A stretch of DNA of 38,874 nucleotides from Candidatus Coliplasma caballi (GTDB taxonomy: Bacteria > Bacillota > Clostridia > Oscillospirales > CAG-382), in the NCBI GenBank assembly GCA_018065365.1, contig JAGHTH010000137.1, positions 1 through 38,874 on the forward strand, in the 5' to 3' direction. The number at the start of each line of letters is the position of its first letter. Position 1 is the stretch's first letter. A program made the position numbers and the translations under genes. Under the pieces are notes generated by a model. That model saw only the letters and a program-made list of their open reading frames with translations. It made no database searches and was not told where the DNA came from. Positions 23,484 through 31,024 of the stretch are shown here, one piece after another.

Positions 23484-24203
23484 TTATTCTTCGGCGTCCG
23501 CGTTTTCGGACTCGCCGTTCTGCGCGCCTTTGACGTTCTCGTTGCCTTCCAGCATATAGCGCAGGTATTCGTCTTCCGCTTCCGCGGCTTCGCCCGTCAG
23601 TTCCGGCGCGTCTTCCGCGGAAAAATGCAAGCCGACCGGACGGATCTCCAGCCCGTCGTCCTCGTCGTCGTGCGTTCCGTCCTCGATCCCCTGCTTCACG
23701 TCCTTGAAGATCTGCGTTACGACCGCATCCTCGTTGGGAAGCACGATCTCGTCGATCTCGTTGACGGAAGCGTCCTTGATCGCCTGCAAATGATCGCGGT
23801 ACTGATCAAAAAGCTGCTTCTTGAAATCGACGATGCGGGTGCGAAGTTCCCACATTTCCTCTTTTTCCGCCCGAAGCTGTTCCTTGAATTCCGCGATGAC
23901 CGCGTCGCAGCGGTCTTTGACCGCGCCCGTGATCACATCCGCCTTTTCGTTGGCGTCGGCAATGATGTTCTGCGCCATTTTCTGCGCGGAGATCAGCGTG
24001 CTGCGGATGGATTCTTCCTCGTCCTTGATCTCGTCGAGATTGGTTACGACGACGCGGAGTTTATGATCCAGCTCGTTATTCTCTTTGTACGCTTCCGCAT
24101 ACTTGTCCAGCAGAAACGCGATGTATTCGTCCACTTCGGCGGGGTTATACCCTTTTAACGTTTTGGTAAACGATTTGTTTTTCAACTCGTGGGGTGCAAG
24201 CAT
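23484..24203 (-). CDS. divIVA: DivIVA-family cell division/polarity protein
   Basis: A 239-residue coiled-coil protein that recognises curved membrane at septa and poles. The N-terminal lipid-binding domain shows APHELKNKSFTKTLKGYNPAEVDEYI, followed by heptad-rich coiled coils (about 30-160) and a long acidic C-terminal tail. The ATG at 24203 is chosen since GAAAGGA lies 10 bases upstream and the family normally starts here. It sits between yggT and ileS as in Bacillus, but the ylmH gene found there in Bacillus is missing. Confidence 0.93.
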   Translation of the reverse strand: MLAPHELKNKSFTKTLKGYNPAEVDEYIAFLLDKYAEAYKENNELDHKLRVVVTNLDEIKDEEESIRSTLISAQKMAQNIIADANEKADVITGAVKDRCDAVIAEFKEQLRAEKEEMWELRTRIVDFKKQLFDQYRDHLQAIKDASVNEIDEIVLPNEDAVVTQIFKDVKQGIEDGTHDDEDDGLEIRPVGLHFSAEDAPELTGEAAEAEDEYLRYMLEGNENVKGAQNGESENADAEE

Positions 24204-24275
24204 CGTACAACATTCCTTTCTTTGATTCGAAAATAAAAATACGCGCGACAAAACCTGCTCTCCGGCGTTCTTTTT

Positions 24276-24551
24276 TCAAGAAACGGACAGCAGGAAAGAT
24301 TGCAGGAGCAAAATCAGCAGATAAGTCGCCAGATTGGACAGATCCACCGGAACCAACTCCGCAAGAGCGGTCCTGTCCAGAGCACTCCGGACAGGAGCCA
24401 CCAACGGTTCCGAAAGCACGCAGCAAAACGCAAACAGCAGCGAGTCTTCCGACACGAACAGCGGCAGGATGCTGCGCAAGAACACCGCGGTGCCGATGAC
24501 GAACAAAACCGCCAGAACGGTCGCCTCGGTTACCTGAACGAGAATCTCCAA
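24276..24551 (-). CDS. YggT (YlmG) family membrane protein
   Basis: A 91-residue protein with two hydrophobic segments (about 10-46 and 71-90) separated by the family signature EPLVAPVRSALDR and VDLSNLATYLLILLL. YlmG/YggT proteins are linked to septum or thylakoid organisation; the mechanism is not known. The start is inferred to be TTG at 24551, because the first helix begins there and no ATG fits; the ribosome site is weak (AAAAGGAAAAGAGA). Gene order sepF-yggT-divIVA is as in other Firmicutes. Confidence 0.8.
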   Translation of the reverse strand: MEILVQVTEATVLAVLFVIGTAVFLRSILPLFVSEDSLLFAFCCVLSEPLVAPVRSALDRTALAELVPVDLSNLATYLLILLLQSFLLSVS

Positions 24552-24579
24552 AGTATCGGTCTCTTTTCCTTTTCTACAA

Positions 24580-25035
24580 TCAGAACAGTTCTCTGGACTT
24601 GGGAGAATCGTCGGGACGCTGTGCCGTATCAACGTCTGCCGTTACGTCCACGTTCTTGGGCGTCGCGATATAGGTCGCGTCGGAAACCTTTTTGATGTTG
24701 CCGTCGATCGCGAAGACCACGCCGCCGACAAAGTCAAGGATGCGGCGGATCGTTTCTTTGTTGGTTTCTTCGAAGTTGATGACGACGGTGCGTCTCGCGA
24801 GCAGGTGCTCACCGATGCCGAAAGCGTTCTCGATGCGCTCGGGTTTGACCACCTTCATTTCGAGCGGAGCGGACGAACCGATTCCGGTCGATTTGGGTGC
24901 GGATGCGGGAGCGGCTTTCATTTCAATGTTCTCCGCAGTCTCTTCTTCCTCGACGGCACCGAAGTTTTCCTCTTCCTCTTCCATATAGCCGTCTTCGCCT
25001 TTGAACATATCACTGACACGTCCGAAAAATCCCAT
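24580..25035 (-). CDS. sepF: cell division protein SepF
   Basis: A 151-residue FtsZ-anchoring protein that binds membrane through its N-terminal amphipathic helix and forms rings that organise FtsZ. Residues 1-13 (MGFFGRVSDMFKG) are the membrane helix, an acidic linker (17-45) follows, and the C-terminal core has RRTVVINFEETNKETIRRILDFVGGVVFAIDGNIKKV. Length is typical. GGAGG directly precedes the ATG at 25035; the frame is open further upstream but that part is not family-like. It lies 38 bases after yggS. Confidence 0.95.
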   Translation of the reverse strand: MGFFGRVSDMFKGEDGYMEEEEENFGAVEEEETAENIEMKAAPASAPKSTGIGSSAPLEMKVVKPERIENAFGIGEHLLARRTVVINFEETNKETIRRILDFVGGVVFAIDGNIKKVSDATYIATPKNVDVTADVDTAQRPDDSPKSRELF

Positions 25036-25073
25036 GATGTACCTCCAAAAATGTTTTTGATCTATCTCTTTTT

Positions 25074-25769
25074 TTATTTCGTGTTGTTTTCCCCGCCATA
25101 ATTCCGCTCGCCGAAAACGGCGCTTCCGATCCGGACGAGGTTGGAGCCGTTCTCCACGGCGGACAGGTAATCCCCGCTCATACCGACGGACACAATACTC
25201 CATTCCTTATTATCTTCTTTTTTTGCGCGGATGTCAAGGAATTTTTGCGATATTTTTTGAAAATTCTTCTTTTTTTCTTCTTCCGTGCAATTTTTCGGCG
25301 GCACCGCCATCACTCCGCAGGGGATCAGATGCGGAAAAGCCGCGAGCGCATCGACGAACGACTCGGTTTCCTCCGGTGCGATCCCGGATTTCCCCGGCTC
25401 GTTTCCGACGTTGATCTCCACCAGAATTCTCATGGAGAGATCCCGTTTCGCCGCCTGCTTTTCGATTTCCCGCGCAAGCGCGATACTGTCCACCGATTCG
25501 ATCATCGAAACCTTATCGATGATGTATTTGACCTTGTTGGTCTGCAAATGCCCGATGAAATGGATCTGCGCGTTCTTCTTGTCGATCGCGTCGTATTTTT
25601 CGAGCAGTTCCTGCACGCGATTCTCGCCGATCAGTCTGACGCCTTTGGAAATGGCAAAGTTGATCAGCTCGGCAGGCACCGTTTTGGTCGCCGCGAGCAG
25701 TTCCGCTCTGCCGTCAAGTTCCGAAAGGATCCTTTCGATCGCCGCGGCGATCTGTTCTTTTCCGTTCAT
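25074..25769 (-). CDS. YggS (YlmE) family pyridoxal phosphate-binding protein
   Basis: A 231-residue single-domain PLP protein that maintains free PLP and amino acid homeostasis; no enzymatic reaction is established. The PLP-Lys motif is LLAATKTVP, followed by IGENRVQEL, HFIGHLQTNK and SVGMSGDYLSAVENGSNLVRIGSAVFG at the end. Length matches the family. AGAGG lies 8 bases before the ATG, and the gap to the HlyD-like gene is only 11 bases. The genes ylmE-ylmF-ylmG follow this order in Bacillus. Confidence 0.95.
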   Translation of the reverse strand: MNGKEQIAAAIERILSELDGRAELLAATKTVPAELINFAISKGVRLIGENRVQELLEKYDAIDKKNAQIHFIGHLQTNKVKYIIDKVSMIESVDSIALAREIEKQAAKRDLSMRILVEINVGNEPGKSGIAPEETESFVDALAAFPHLIPCGVMAVPPKNCTEEEKKKNFQKISQKFLDIRAKKEDNKEWSIVSVGMSGDYLSAVENGSNLVRIGSAVFGERNYGGENNTK

Positions 25770-25780
25770 TCCCGGGGCCT

Positions 25781-27055
25781 CTATTGCAGCGTCTTTCCGA
25801 CGTACAGATCCGTACCCGACAGGATGACGGTATCGTACAGGGAAAGGTATTCGGGCGAAATATACGCGCGGTCGATCCGTCGTTCCGTTACGGGATTTTC
25901 GGGGATGCGGCAGATCGTGTACTCGTCGTTGCGGTAAATCACGTCCGCTTTTTTGAACACCACGCGCGTTCCGTCCAGAACGTAACAGCCGACTTCCCCG
26001 TCCAGCACACGAAGCGCGGACGTATGCACGCGGATCCCTTCGTACTCGCCCAGCGAAAGCTGAACGGTCTGGTTCCGCGAAAAATCAAATCCCTCCGGGA
26101 GCTGCCGGCACGAGAAGATCAGCACCTCGGTATCCGAGTCCGTCTGCATCAGCCGTCTGTCAAAACTCATCCGGATCGAAAGTCCGCCGGAATACGGGAA
26201 CGAAACCGAATAACTTCTGCCGACGGTGTAGTGCGCGGCGGTCTTACGGTCGGTCGCGACCGCGATGCTCCATTCCGCGTTGCTCACGAGTTTTCCGCAG
26301 GCGTTTTGCAGAATGCGGTTGTCCGGCTCGGACTCCGTCAGCCGGCGGAACCGTTCCACCGTCAGATCGGCAAGCGCTTCCATCGAAAAAGTTCCTTCGT
26401 AGCCGTCCACGCCGGAATAGAAATAGCCCGAATCGGGCGCGATAACCTGCACGGACTCGCCCTGCAAGGAACGCTCTAAATCCGCTTTTTCCTGTTTCAG
26501 AACGTTGATGCGGGTCGCGAACGAAACGCCGTCGCTGCCTAACAGCGATTGCCTGCGATTCATTTCGATCAAGAGCGGCTCCTCGCCGCGCTGCGCTTTG
26601 AACAGGTCGCCGTCGGCGATCTCGCGCAGCATTTCGACGGTCATTTCCTCAATGTTCTTGTCAAGCACGGACAGGTCGGTCGTGATCGCGCCGCTTTTCA
26701 GCCCGGACTGTTCGAGAATGCGGATCATGCGGTCGATCCGCGTGATCTTTTCCTGCAAACCGGCGTCGGTTTCCTGCAAATAGGTAACCGCGACGGTCTC
26801 GCCCTTGACGACCTTCGCCCCCGATTCCGCCAGATAACTGTTGGTGCCGGTGGTGCCGCTGTAAAGCGGTTTTTCGTCGCGGAACAGGTACGCTTCCAGA
26901 CGTACGGAGTCCGTAACGGTCGCGAAAGTGGTATTCTCGGTATCGACGACCTCGCCGATGCCGAGTGTCAGCTGAACGATCAGATATACGCAGAGCCCCA
27001 CCAGAAGCACCGTGGAACCGAACTGCGCAAAAAAGGTTTTCAGACTGCGGCTCAT
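25781..27055 (-). CDS. HlyD-like membrane-fusion/adaptor protein
   Basis: A 424-residue protein with one N-terminal membrane segment (about 14-33) and an outside part: an initial lipoyl-like hairpin (LFRDEKPLYSGTTGTNSYLAESGAKVVKGETVAV), a predicted coiled coil (about 95-215), then VIAPDSGYFYSGVDG and C-terminal beta-rich domains. This is the layout of HlyD/RND-type adaptors. No inner-membrane exporter is near. Genes of this type next to yggS-sepF are, as far as I recall, common in Clostridia, suggesting an envelope or division role. It ends in TAG, the only such normal stop in the window. Confidence 0.75.
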   Translation of the reverse strand: MSRSLKTFFAQFGSTVLLVGLCVYLIVQLTLGIGEVVDTENTTFATVTDSVRLEAYLFRDEKPLYSGTTGTNSYLAESGAKVVKGETVAVTYLQETDAGLQEKITRIDRMIRILEQSGLKSGAITTDLSVLDKNIEEMTVEMLREIADGDLFKAQRGEEPLLIEMNRRQSLLGSDGVSFATRINVLKQEKADLERSLQGESVQVIAPDSGYFYSGVDGYEGTFSMEALADLTVERFRRLTESEPDNRILQNACGKLVSNAEWSIAVATDRKTAAHYTVGRSYSVSFPYSGGLSIRMSFDRRLMQTDSDTEVLIFSCRQLPEGFDFSRNQTVQLSLGEYEGIRVHTSALRVLDGEVGCYVLDGTRVVFKKADVIYRNDEYTICRIPENPVTERRIDRAYISPEYLSLYDTVILSGTDLYVGKTLQ

Positions 27056-27076
27056 GCGTTTTCCTTTCCCGGTCGG

Positions 27077-27976
27077 TCAATCTGCTCCGATGACGACCGT
27101 TTCGTCCGTATGCATCGCGGAGAACCAGGTCTCCTGTCGTTTGGCGTAATGTCTGGTATTCAGGCAGATGGCGTCGCGCACGTCCCGCAGCGTCGCCGTG
27201 CCGTCAAAATACGGGTAAAATTCCTTGTAGCCGATCGCCTGGGAAGCCGTCGGCGTTTCCCGGAGTCCGCGCTCGCAGAGCGCCCGGACTTCCGCTTCCA
27301 GCCCTTTCCCGAACATCGCGTCCACGCGAGCGTCGATGCGGCGGTACAACTTCTCACGGTCGCCGAAAGTCAGACGGACGATGTGCGGCGCGAACGGATT
27401 GTCCGCTTCTCTGCTCTGCCTGTCCGCCTCGGTCTTGGTCATTCCGGACGTGCGGCAGATCTCCAGCGCGCGCACCACGCGCTTGACGTTGTTGGGGTGG
27501 ATCGCCGCAGCCGCTTCGGGATCTTCTTTGCGTAACAGCGAATGCAGCGCCTCGTTGCCGTTGGCTTCGGCGTAGCGGAACAGTTCCTCCCGCAGCGCCG
27601 GATCGGCGGTCGTTTCGACCAACTTTCTGCCGGTCAGCAAAAGTTCGATATAAAGTCCGGTGCCGCCGCAGACGATCGGCGTTTTGCCGCGCGAAGCGAT
27701 CTCAAAGATCGCCTGCTTTGCCTGCTCGATGAACTTCCCCGCCGAGAACGGCTCCGCGATCTCCGCGACGTCGATCAGATGGTGCGGAACGCCTTTCTGT
27801 TCTTCGGGGAGCGTCTTCGCCGTACCGATGTCCATTCCGCGATAGATCTGCATGGAATCTCCGCTGACGATCTCGCCGTCCGTTTCCTTTGCCAGCCGGA
27901 TCGCGTATGCGCTTTTTCCCGTCGCGGTAGGTCCGACGACGGCGTAAACGGGGATCCGACCTGTTGTTTCCGGCAT
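27077..27976 (-). CDS. miaA: tRNA dimethylallyltransferase MiaA
   Basis: A 299-residue enzyme that adds a dimethylallyl group to N6 of A37 in tRNAs reading codons that begin with U. The P-loop is GPTATGKS (15-22), followed by SGDSMQIYRGMDIGTAK, PHHLID and the substrate motif VCGGTGLYIELLL. The C-terminal AIGYKEF and LNTRHYAKRQETWF are family hallmarks. GAGGTGG precedes the ATG. It is the first gene after the promoter at 28029-28057 and so heads the 14 kb operon. Together with ispD and ispF at the other end it consumes and makes isoprenoid units. Confidence 0.97.
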   Translation of the reverse strand: MPETTGRIPVYAVVGPTATGKSAYAIRLAKETDGEIVSGDSMQIYRGMDIGTAKTLPEEQKGVPHHLIDVAEIAEPFSAGKFIEQAKQAIFEIASRGKTPIVCGGTGLYIELLLTGRKLVETTADPALREELFRYAEANGNEALHSLLRKEDPEAAAAIHPNNVKRVVRALEICRTSGMTKTEADRQSREADNPFAPHIVRLTFGDREKLYRRIDARVDAMFGKGLEAEVRALCERGLRETPTASQAIGYKEFYPYFDGTATLRDVRDAICLNTRHYAKRQETWFSAMHTDETVVIGAD

Positions 27977-28028
27977 ATTCCACCTCGTAAAAACGTCCTG
28001 ATTTTCGGCTTATAGTAAGTTAGTTTAT

Positions 28029-28057
28029 ATTATATCATAGAATTTCCCGGAATGCAA
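28029..28057 (-). promoter_or_regulatory. sigma-A promoter of the miaA-to-rlmH operon
   Basis: On the minus strand: -35 TTGCAT (28057-28052), 17-base spacer, -10 TATAAT (28034-28029) with TGA before it (extended -10). The -35 is weak but the -10 is perfect. Confidence 0.65.
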
Positions 28058-28117
28058 GGGAAAAACGACAGTTTATACTTTTTTTACATTTCTCTTACAG
28101 AAAAAAGCGGAGAAAAG

Positions 28118-28142
28118 AAAAAGTCCGCGCAAGGCGGGCTTT
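28118..28142 (-). terminator. terminator of queA
   Basis: On the minus strand, arms AAAG and CTTT (outer) with CCGC and GCGG (inner) around a 5-base loop, with one mismatch, followed by TTTTTCTTTTCT. It starts about 12 bases after the queA stop. Confidence 0.6.
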
Positions 28143-28153
28143 CCCGAAAATAT

Positions 28154-29218
28154 TCACACGATGAGCATGGCGTCTCCGAAAGAGAAGAAGCGGTATCTCT
28201 GCTCCACGGCTTCCTTGTAAGCGTTCATGGTATGCTCGTAGCCCGCAAACGCGGACACCAGCATGATCAGCGTACTTTCGGGCAGGTGGAAATTCGTGAT
28301 CAATCCGTCGATGGCGTGGAATTTCTTCCCGGGGTACAGAAAAATGTCGGTCTGCCCCTCAAACGCGTGGACGATTCCCTGCTCGTCGGTTACGCTCTCG
28401 AGCGTACGCACGCTGGTCGTTCCGACGGCGAATACCCTGCCGCCGCTTCGTTTCACTTCGTTGATCGCGTCCGCCGCTTCTTTCTTAACGCAGATATATT
28501 CCGAATGCATCTTATGAGCGAGAATATCGTCTTCTTTGACCGGACGGAACGTTCCGAGCCCGACGTGCAGCAGCACGCGGACGATCTTCACACCGGCTTC
28601 TTCCAGTTCCGCGAGCAGTTCGGGCGTGAAGTGCAGCCCGGCGGTCGGCGCCGCGGCGGAGCCGTTGGTTTTGGCATAGACGGTCTGGTACTGATCCCGG
28701 TCTTCCAGGCGCTTTTTGATGTACGGCGGCAGCGGCATCAGCCCGATGCGTTCGAGCAGCTCCAGAAACACACCCTCGTAGGAAAAGCGGATCACACGCA
28801 CCCCGTCGTCCAGCACGTCGATGACTTCTCCGGTCAACCCCTCGGGGTAGCGGATGATCTGCCCGACGCGCGTCTTTTTGCCCGGCTTGGTCAACGCCTG
28901 CCACACCTCGCCGTCCGCGTCTTTTACCCGGGAGAGCAGCACCGTTTCGATATTGCCTTCCCTGCCGTCCGCCGTTCCGAAAATGCGGGCGGGGATCACG
29001 CGCGTATCGTTGATGACCAGGCAATCGCCGGGATGAAAATACTGTTTCACATCAAAAAAATGCAGATGCTCGGTCTTCCCGTCGTCCTTGTGCAGCACCA
29101 GCAGCCGACAGGCGTCGCGCCGCTCGGAAGGGGTTTGCGCAATCAGTTCCTCGGGAAGATCGTACGCGTAGGCGGATCGTTTCATCAGATCCGGCATACC
29201 GCTTTGTTGTTCGTCCAT
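28154..29218 (-). CDS. queA: S-adenosylmethionine:tRNA ribosyltransferase-isomerase QueA
   Basis: A 354-residue enzyme that transfers and isomerises the ribosyl group of SAM onto 7-aminomethyl-7-deazaguanine in tRNA to make epoxyqueuosine. Motifs: YDLPEELIAQTP, DTRVIPARIFG, TKPGKKTRVG, APTAGLHFT, HVGLGTFRPV and NFHLPESTLIMLV near the end. The start at 29218 is supported by AAGAGGA upstream; a downstream ATG (29182 region) cannot be excluded. Its own promoter and terminator make it a single-gene unit. No other queuosine gene is in this window. Confidence 0.96.
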   Translation of the reverse strand: MDEQQSGMPDLMKRSAYAYDLPEELIAQTPSERRDACRLLVLHKDDGKTEHLHFFDVKQYFHPGDCLVINDTRVIPARIFGTADGREGNIETVLLSRVKDADGEVWQALTKPGKKTRVGQIIRYPEGLTGEVIDVLDDGVRVIRFSYEGVFLELLERIGLMPLPPYIKKRLEDRDQYQTVYAKTNGSAAAPTAGLHFTPELLAELEEAGVKIVRVLLHVGLGTFRPVKEDDILAHKMHSEYICVKKEAADAINEVKRSGGRVFAVGTTSVRTLESVTDEQGIVHAFEGQTDIFLYPGKKFHAIDGLITNFHLPESTLIMLVSAFAGYEHTMNAYKEAVEQRYRFFSFGDAMLIV

Positions 29219-29255
29219 GACCGTTTTGTCCTCTTGCTTTCGGTTATTTCGTGTT

Positions 29256-29284
29256 ATTTTAGCGCATTTTCTGCAAAAAATCAA
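29256..29284 (-). promoter_or_regulatory. sigma-A promoter of queA
   Basis: On the minus strand: -35 TTGATT (29284-29279), 17-base spacer, -10 TAAAAT (29261-29256). Confidence 0.6.
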
Positions 29285-29305
29285 GAAGAAAATGAAAAAA
29301 AGGAC

Positions 29306-29334
29306 TTGATTTTTGCAAAAAAATATGCTATACT
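29306..29334 (+). promoter_or_regulatory. sigma-A promoter of rpmE
   Basis: -35 TTGATT (29306-29311), 17-base spacer, -10 TATACT (29329-29334) with TGC before it. Divergent from the queA promoter; the -35 boxes are identical and 21 bases apart. Confidence 0.7.
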
Positions 29335-29406
29335 ACCCCTCGCATAAAAAATATTGATCCGGCGTTGGGAATGTCGGGTCCACGAAGAAAGCGAGGAAAC
29401 ACGAAC

Positions 29407-29607
29407 ATGAAACAGGGTATTCATCCGGATTTTAAGGACACCACCATCACTTGCGCTTGCGGTGCGGTTTACCACACCAAGTCCGTCAAGGAAAATCTGA
29501 AGGTTGATATCTGCTCCAAATGCCACCCCTTCTTTACCGGCAAGCAGAAGTTTGTCGATGCGGGCGGTCGTGTGGATAAGTTCAAGAAGAAGTTCAATCT
29601 CGGTTAA
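29407..29607 (+). CDS. rpmE: 50S ribosomal protein L31 (zinc-binding form)
   Basis: A 66-residue ribosomal protein beginning MKQGIHPDFKD. It is the zinc form, with CAC (C16, C18) and CSKC (C37, C40), and the typical HPFFTGKQKFVDAGGRVDKFKKKF. The in-frame extension upstream to 29365 is not family-like; GAGGA lies about 10 bases before the ATG at 29407. Its promoter and terminator flank it closely. A zinc-form L31 suggests zinc sufficiency is normally met, and a zinc-free copy may exist elsewhere. Confidence 0.97.
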   Translation: MKQGIHPDFKDTTITCACGAVYHTKSVKENLKVDICSKCHPFFTGKQKFVDAGGRVDKFKKKFNLG

Positions 29608-29623
29608 TTTCCGAAACAAAGAG

Positions 29624-29655
29624 CAGCGCACCAAGCCGTGCGCTGTTTTCTTTTT
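29624..29655 (+). terminator. intrinsic terminator of rpmE
   Basis: Arms CAGCGCAC (29624-29631) and GTGCGCTG (29638-29645), perfect 8-bp stem, 6-base loop, then TTTTCTTTTT. No clear promoter for hflX follows, so partial readthrough is likely. Confidence 0.9.
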
Positions 29656-29678
29656 CCTTTGAGAGAGGAGGAAACGTT

Positions 29679-30944
29679 ATGTCGGAAACCATTTTACAAA
29701 AAGAAGAACACACCTTTGCCGTTCTCGTCGCCGCCACGCTCGGCAGGGCGGAAAGCGAATGCGAGCGTTCGCTGGACGAGTTGAAACGGCTGCTGGAAAC
29801 CGCCGGCGGCGAGCCCGCCGCGATCGTTCTGCAAAATCGCCCGCACCCCGAAAAAGCCACGCTGATCGGCAGCGGAAAATGTGAGGAGATCGCTTCGCTC
29901 GTCAAAGCGGACGACCGGATCGGGCTCGTGGTGTTCGACCACGAACTGTCGCCGTCGCAGATCGCGAACGTGGAAGATATCGTCGGCGTCCGCGTCATCG
30001 ACCGCACCATGTTGATCCTCGATATATTTGCGCTTCACGCCGTTACGGGCGAAGGAAAATTGCAGGTGGAGATCGCCTGTCTGCGCTACACGGCGCCGCG
30101 ATTGGTCGGACACGGAAAAGACCTGTCCCGTCTCGGCGGCGGTATCGGTACGCGCGGCCCCGGCGAGAGCAAGCTGGAAAGCGACCGCCGCCACATCCGT
30201 CGCCGCATCGAAGCTTTGGAAGCCGAACTCGGCGATCTGGAACGCACCCGCTCGGTCAAACGCGCGCAGCGCACCCGTTCGGGCATCCCGACCGTCGCGA
30301 TCATCGGCTATACGAACGCCGGGAAATCGACGCTGTTAAACCGTCTGACCGACGCCGGCATTCTGGCGGAGGACAAGCTGTTCGCCACGTTGGATCCCAC
30401 CACGCGCCGCCTGACTTTGCCGGAGGGGACGGAGGTACTGCTGACCGACACCGTCGGCTTCATCGACCGCCTGCCCACGCATCTGGTCAAGGCGTTCCGC
30501 TCGACGCTGGAGGAACTGACCTACTGCGACTTTATCCTGCGGCTGACCGACGGCTCGGAGGAGCCCGGAGAGCGCGAACGCAAACGCGCCGTTACGGACG
30601 GTCTGATCCGTGAACTGAACGCGGGCGACAAACCCCTTTTGGAAGTCTATAACAAAATGGATCTCGTCGAAGATCCCGGCGCGCAGCTGCTTCCCGGCGA
30701 CGCGGTGGAAATTTCCGCCGGAACGGGCGCCGGCATCGAAACGCTGCTGACCGTGCTGGAACAAACGGTCAACGGCGGGAAAAAGACGCTGCGGCTGTTC
30801 TTTCCGCACGAAGCGGCGGCAAAGGTCAGCGAGGCGTACCGGCTCGCGACCGTGCAGAGCGTCGAATACACCCCCGAGGGAACGCTTCTGACCGCGTGCT
30901 GCGACCTTCGCGCGCAGGGATATTTCGCAAAATGGATCGTCTGA
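29679..30944 (+). CDS. hflX: GTPase HflX
   Basis: A 421-residue ribosome-associated GTPase that splits stalled or stress-inactivated 70S ribosomes. The N-terminal HflX domain has GKCEEIASLVK and FDHELSPSQIANVED, then the Gly-rich linker GGGIGTRGPGESKLE, then the G domain with G1 GYTNAGKST (210-218), G3 DTVGFIDRLPTHLV and G4 YNKMDLV. A short C-terminal domain follows. Gene order after rpmE is not diagnostic. A strong ribosome site (GAGGAGG) precedes the ATG. With rqcH and rlmH it adds to the ribosome-maintenance genes here. Confidence 0.97.
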   Translation: MSETILQKEEHTFAVLVAATLGRAESECERSLDELKRLLETAGGEPAAIVLQNRPHPEKATLIGSGKCEEIASLVKADDRIGLVVFDHELSPSQIANVEDIVGVRVIDRTMLILDIFALHAVTGEGKLQVEIACLRYTAPRLVGHGKDLSRLGGGIGTRGPGESKLESDRRHIRRRIEALEAELGDLERTRSVKRAQRTRSGIPTVAIIGYTNAGKSTLLNRLTDAGILAEDKLFATLDPTTRRLTLPEGTEVLLTDTVGFIDRLPTHLVKAFRSTLEELTYCDFILRLTDGSEEPGERERKRAVTDGLIRELNAGDKPLLEVYNKMDLVEDPGAQLLPGDAVEISAGTGAGIETLLTVLEQTVNGGKKTLRLFFPHEAAAKVSEAYRLATVQSVEYTPEGTLLTACCDLRAQGYFAKWIV

Positions 30945-30960
30945 TTTTCCGCGTCCGTCA

Positions 30961-30989
30961 TTGACAGAACGCAAAAAAAGTGCTATACT
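30961..30989 (+). promoter_or_regulatory. sigma-A promoter of the CapA-family lipoprotein
   Basis: -35 TTGACA (30961-30966), 17-base spacer, -10 TATACT (30984-30989) preceded by TGC. The TTG start lies 35 bases downstream. Confidence 0.82.
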
Positions 30990-31024
30990 TGTGCTAACGA
31001 ATCCACCACGAAAGGACACCGATT

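Noticed and set aside
24371..24396. Perfect 8-bp inverted repeat TCCTGTCC / GGACAGGA
   Set aside because: It lies inside the yggT coding sequence in conserved residues and lacks a T-run, so it is probably incidental.
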